Source: Euborellia annulipes (lineage: Eukaryota > Arthropoda > Insecta > Dermaptera > Anisolabididae). Taken from it: a stretch of DNA of 64,000 nucleotides. The position numbers and the translations under genes are program-made. This document shows positions 63,105 to 64,000 of the stretch, piece by piece. How positions within the stretch are numbered: position 1 is the stretch's first letter; each line of letters opens with the position of its first letter. The notes beneath the pieces are model-generated. The model saw only the letters and a list, made by a program, of their open reading frames with translations. It was not told the origin of the DNA and made no database searches. The stretch spans positions 32,986-96,985 of the forward strand of contig JAKCPI010001734.1 of NCBI GenBank assembly GCA_023213315.1. Reading direction: 5' to 3'.

Positions 63105-64000
63105 CATCGAGATAATTTTTATTTAGATATACAGTTATATTAAAATGAGTTATATTAAAAAAATTAAAAATTATAAAAATTAATTAAATTAAAAAAATTA
63201 ATTATTAAAAAAATTTGTAAAAAATTTGTAAGACGTTGTCACACAGAAAAATATTTTTTGTTATTCTTTTGGTTGTTCTGTTGTTGTCTGGTATTTCTTG
63301 CACAGACAAGCTGCCATTTTGTCTGCCTAACTACCGCTTTGGTCTCAATACTATTGCAATAGATGGTATAAGCCCCTCTGGCTAAGCGAGAAGTTCTAAT
63401 TAATAAATGAACGACATCCACTTGTTTTAATTTAATTATTTAAGAAATGAAGAAACATAATTGGAATGAAAATGAATAGATTTTAATTATGCTGGCTTCT
63501 GATGTTTAGGCCTATATAAAGAGTGAACCTGTGCTTTATTAAAGAGAGATAGAGCCAGTGCACTGATGCGAGTTCATTTTTTCTTTCCGCGTGTGTGTTT
63601 AGGTCGTTAGCTCAAAGTCACGACTCGATGAGGTCAGAGGTCGGGGGTCAGATTTCGACCAGTGTGAGGTCGATTCGACCTCACCGATATTTTTTTCTTT
63701 TAAATCTATTTCCCCTGCCCTATCAATTTGAAATAGCTCTCTCATTCATTCAACATGCATGTGCATGTCTATCATTAGAGAAATATATATTGAAAATACT
63801 TATTGATAGATATATGTATGTATTTTAGTAGTGATGTCATTAATCGTGACTTGTAATTAAGTTCAAACTCATATCATAATATAATACAACTCTTCTAAAT
63901 GCATTTACGATGTTTTTGAACTTTAATCTATGGGAAAATTATTTATTTTTTTTTTAGAAAGTCTTAAATTTATTAATCCATACGTGCTAGTATTATTTTT
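63105..64000. other. Intergenic, right edge
   Basis: AT-rich. A GC-moderate stretch at 63590-63690 (GTCGTTAGCTCAAAGTC, CAGATTTCGACC) is faintly tRNA-like but has no proper stems. No gene seen. Confidence 0.45.

Overview
The window is eukaryotic nuclear DNA from an animal, most likely an arthropod and possibly a crustacean. This rests on spliced genes with GT-AG introns, an intron-bearing nuclear tRNA-Leu, AT-rich sequence and a very heavy load of cut-and-paste transposons, Helitrons and tRNA-derived SINEs. The species call is inference; only 'metazoan' is firm.

Positions 1363-25531 (minus strand) hold 15 coding exons of PAN2, the catalytic subunit of the PAN2-PAN3 poly(A) deadenylase. I rebuilt the exon chain from splice sites and phases. 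It runs from the start codon at 25531 through the WD40 domain, the PAN3-binding linker, the inactive ubiquitin-hydrolase-like domain and most of the exonuclease domain. It stops at a splice donor at 1362, so the last exon or exons lie outside the window. The chain gives 1253 codons plus 2 nt with no frame break. An unusual feature is a CCCH-type zinc-finger motif (Cys913, Cys919, Cys924, His928) between the hydrolase-like and exonuclease parts. The introns carry large palindromic elements, a rearranged mariner, a 99-bp satellite-like array, a small Helitron and hammerhead-ribozyme-like motifs.

Upstream of PAN2 are two GC-rich segments bounded by splice-like sites (26003-26541, minus) that I cannot identify, then an intron-containing tRNA-Leu(CAA) at 27196-27309.

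From 27.3 to 55.9 kb I see no host gene. The stretch is layered transposons: hAT-type elements, several with perfect 8-bp target duplications, a Tc1/mariner-pogo type element keeping a PHD-finger transposase tail, a Helitron with an internal minisatellite, large inverted duplications, and copies of one tRNA-derived SINE family. The nesting gives relative insertion ages.

At 55980-58564 (minus) are two phase-compatible exons of an unrecognised two-membrane-span protein, continuing beyond what I can follow. The last 5 kb is again repeats, including a 1.8-kb hAT-type element that holds a SINE.

The most interesting recurring signal is a set of short inverted-repeat elements carrying hammerhead-ribozyme-like cores (CUGANGA, stem II, GAAACGUC, with matching stem I). 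Such cores are known from Penelope-like retroelements and retrozymes. Here they usually sit in divergent pairs, without a visible reverse transcriptase, and the clear copies share one extra nucleotide before stem II.
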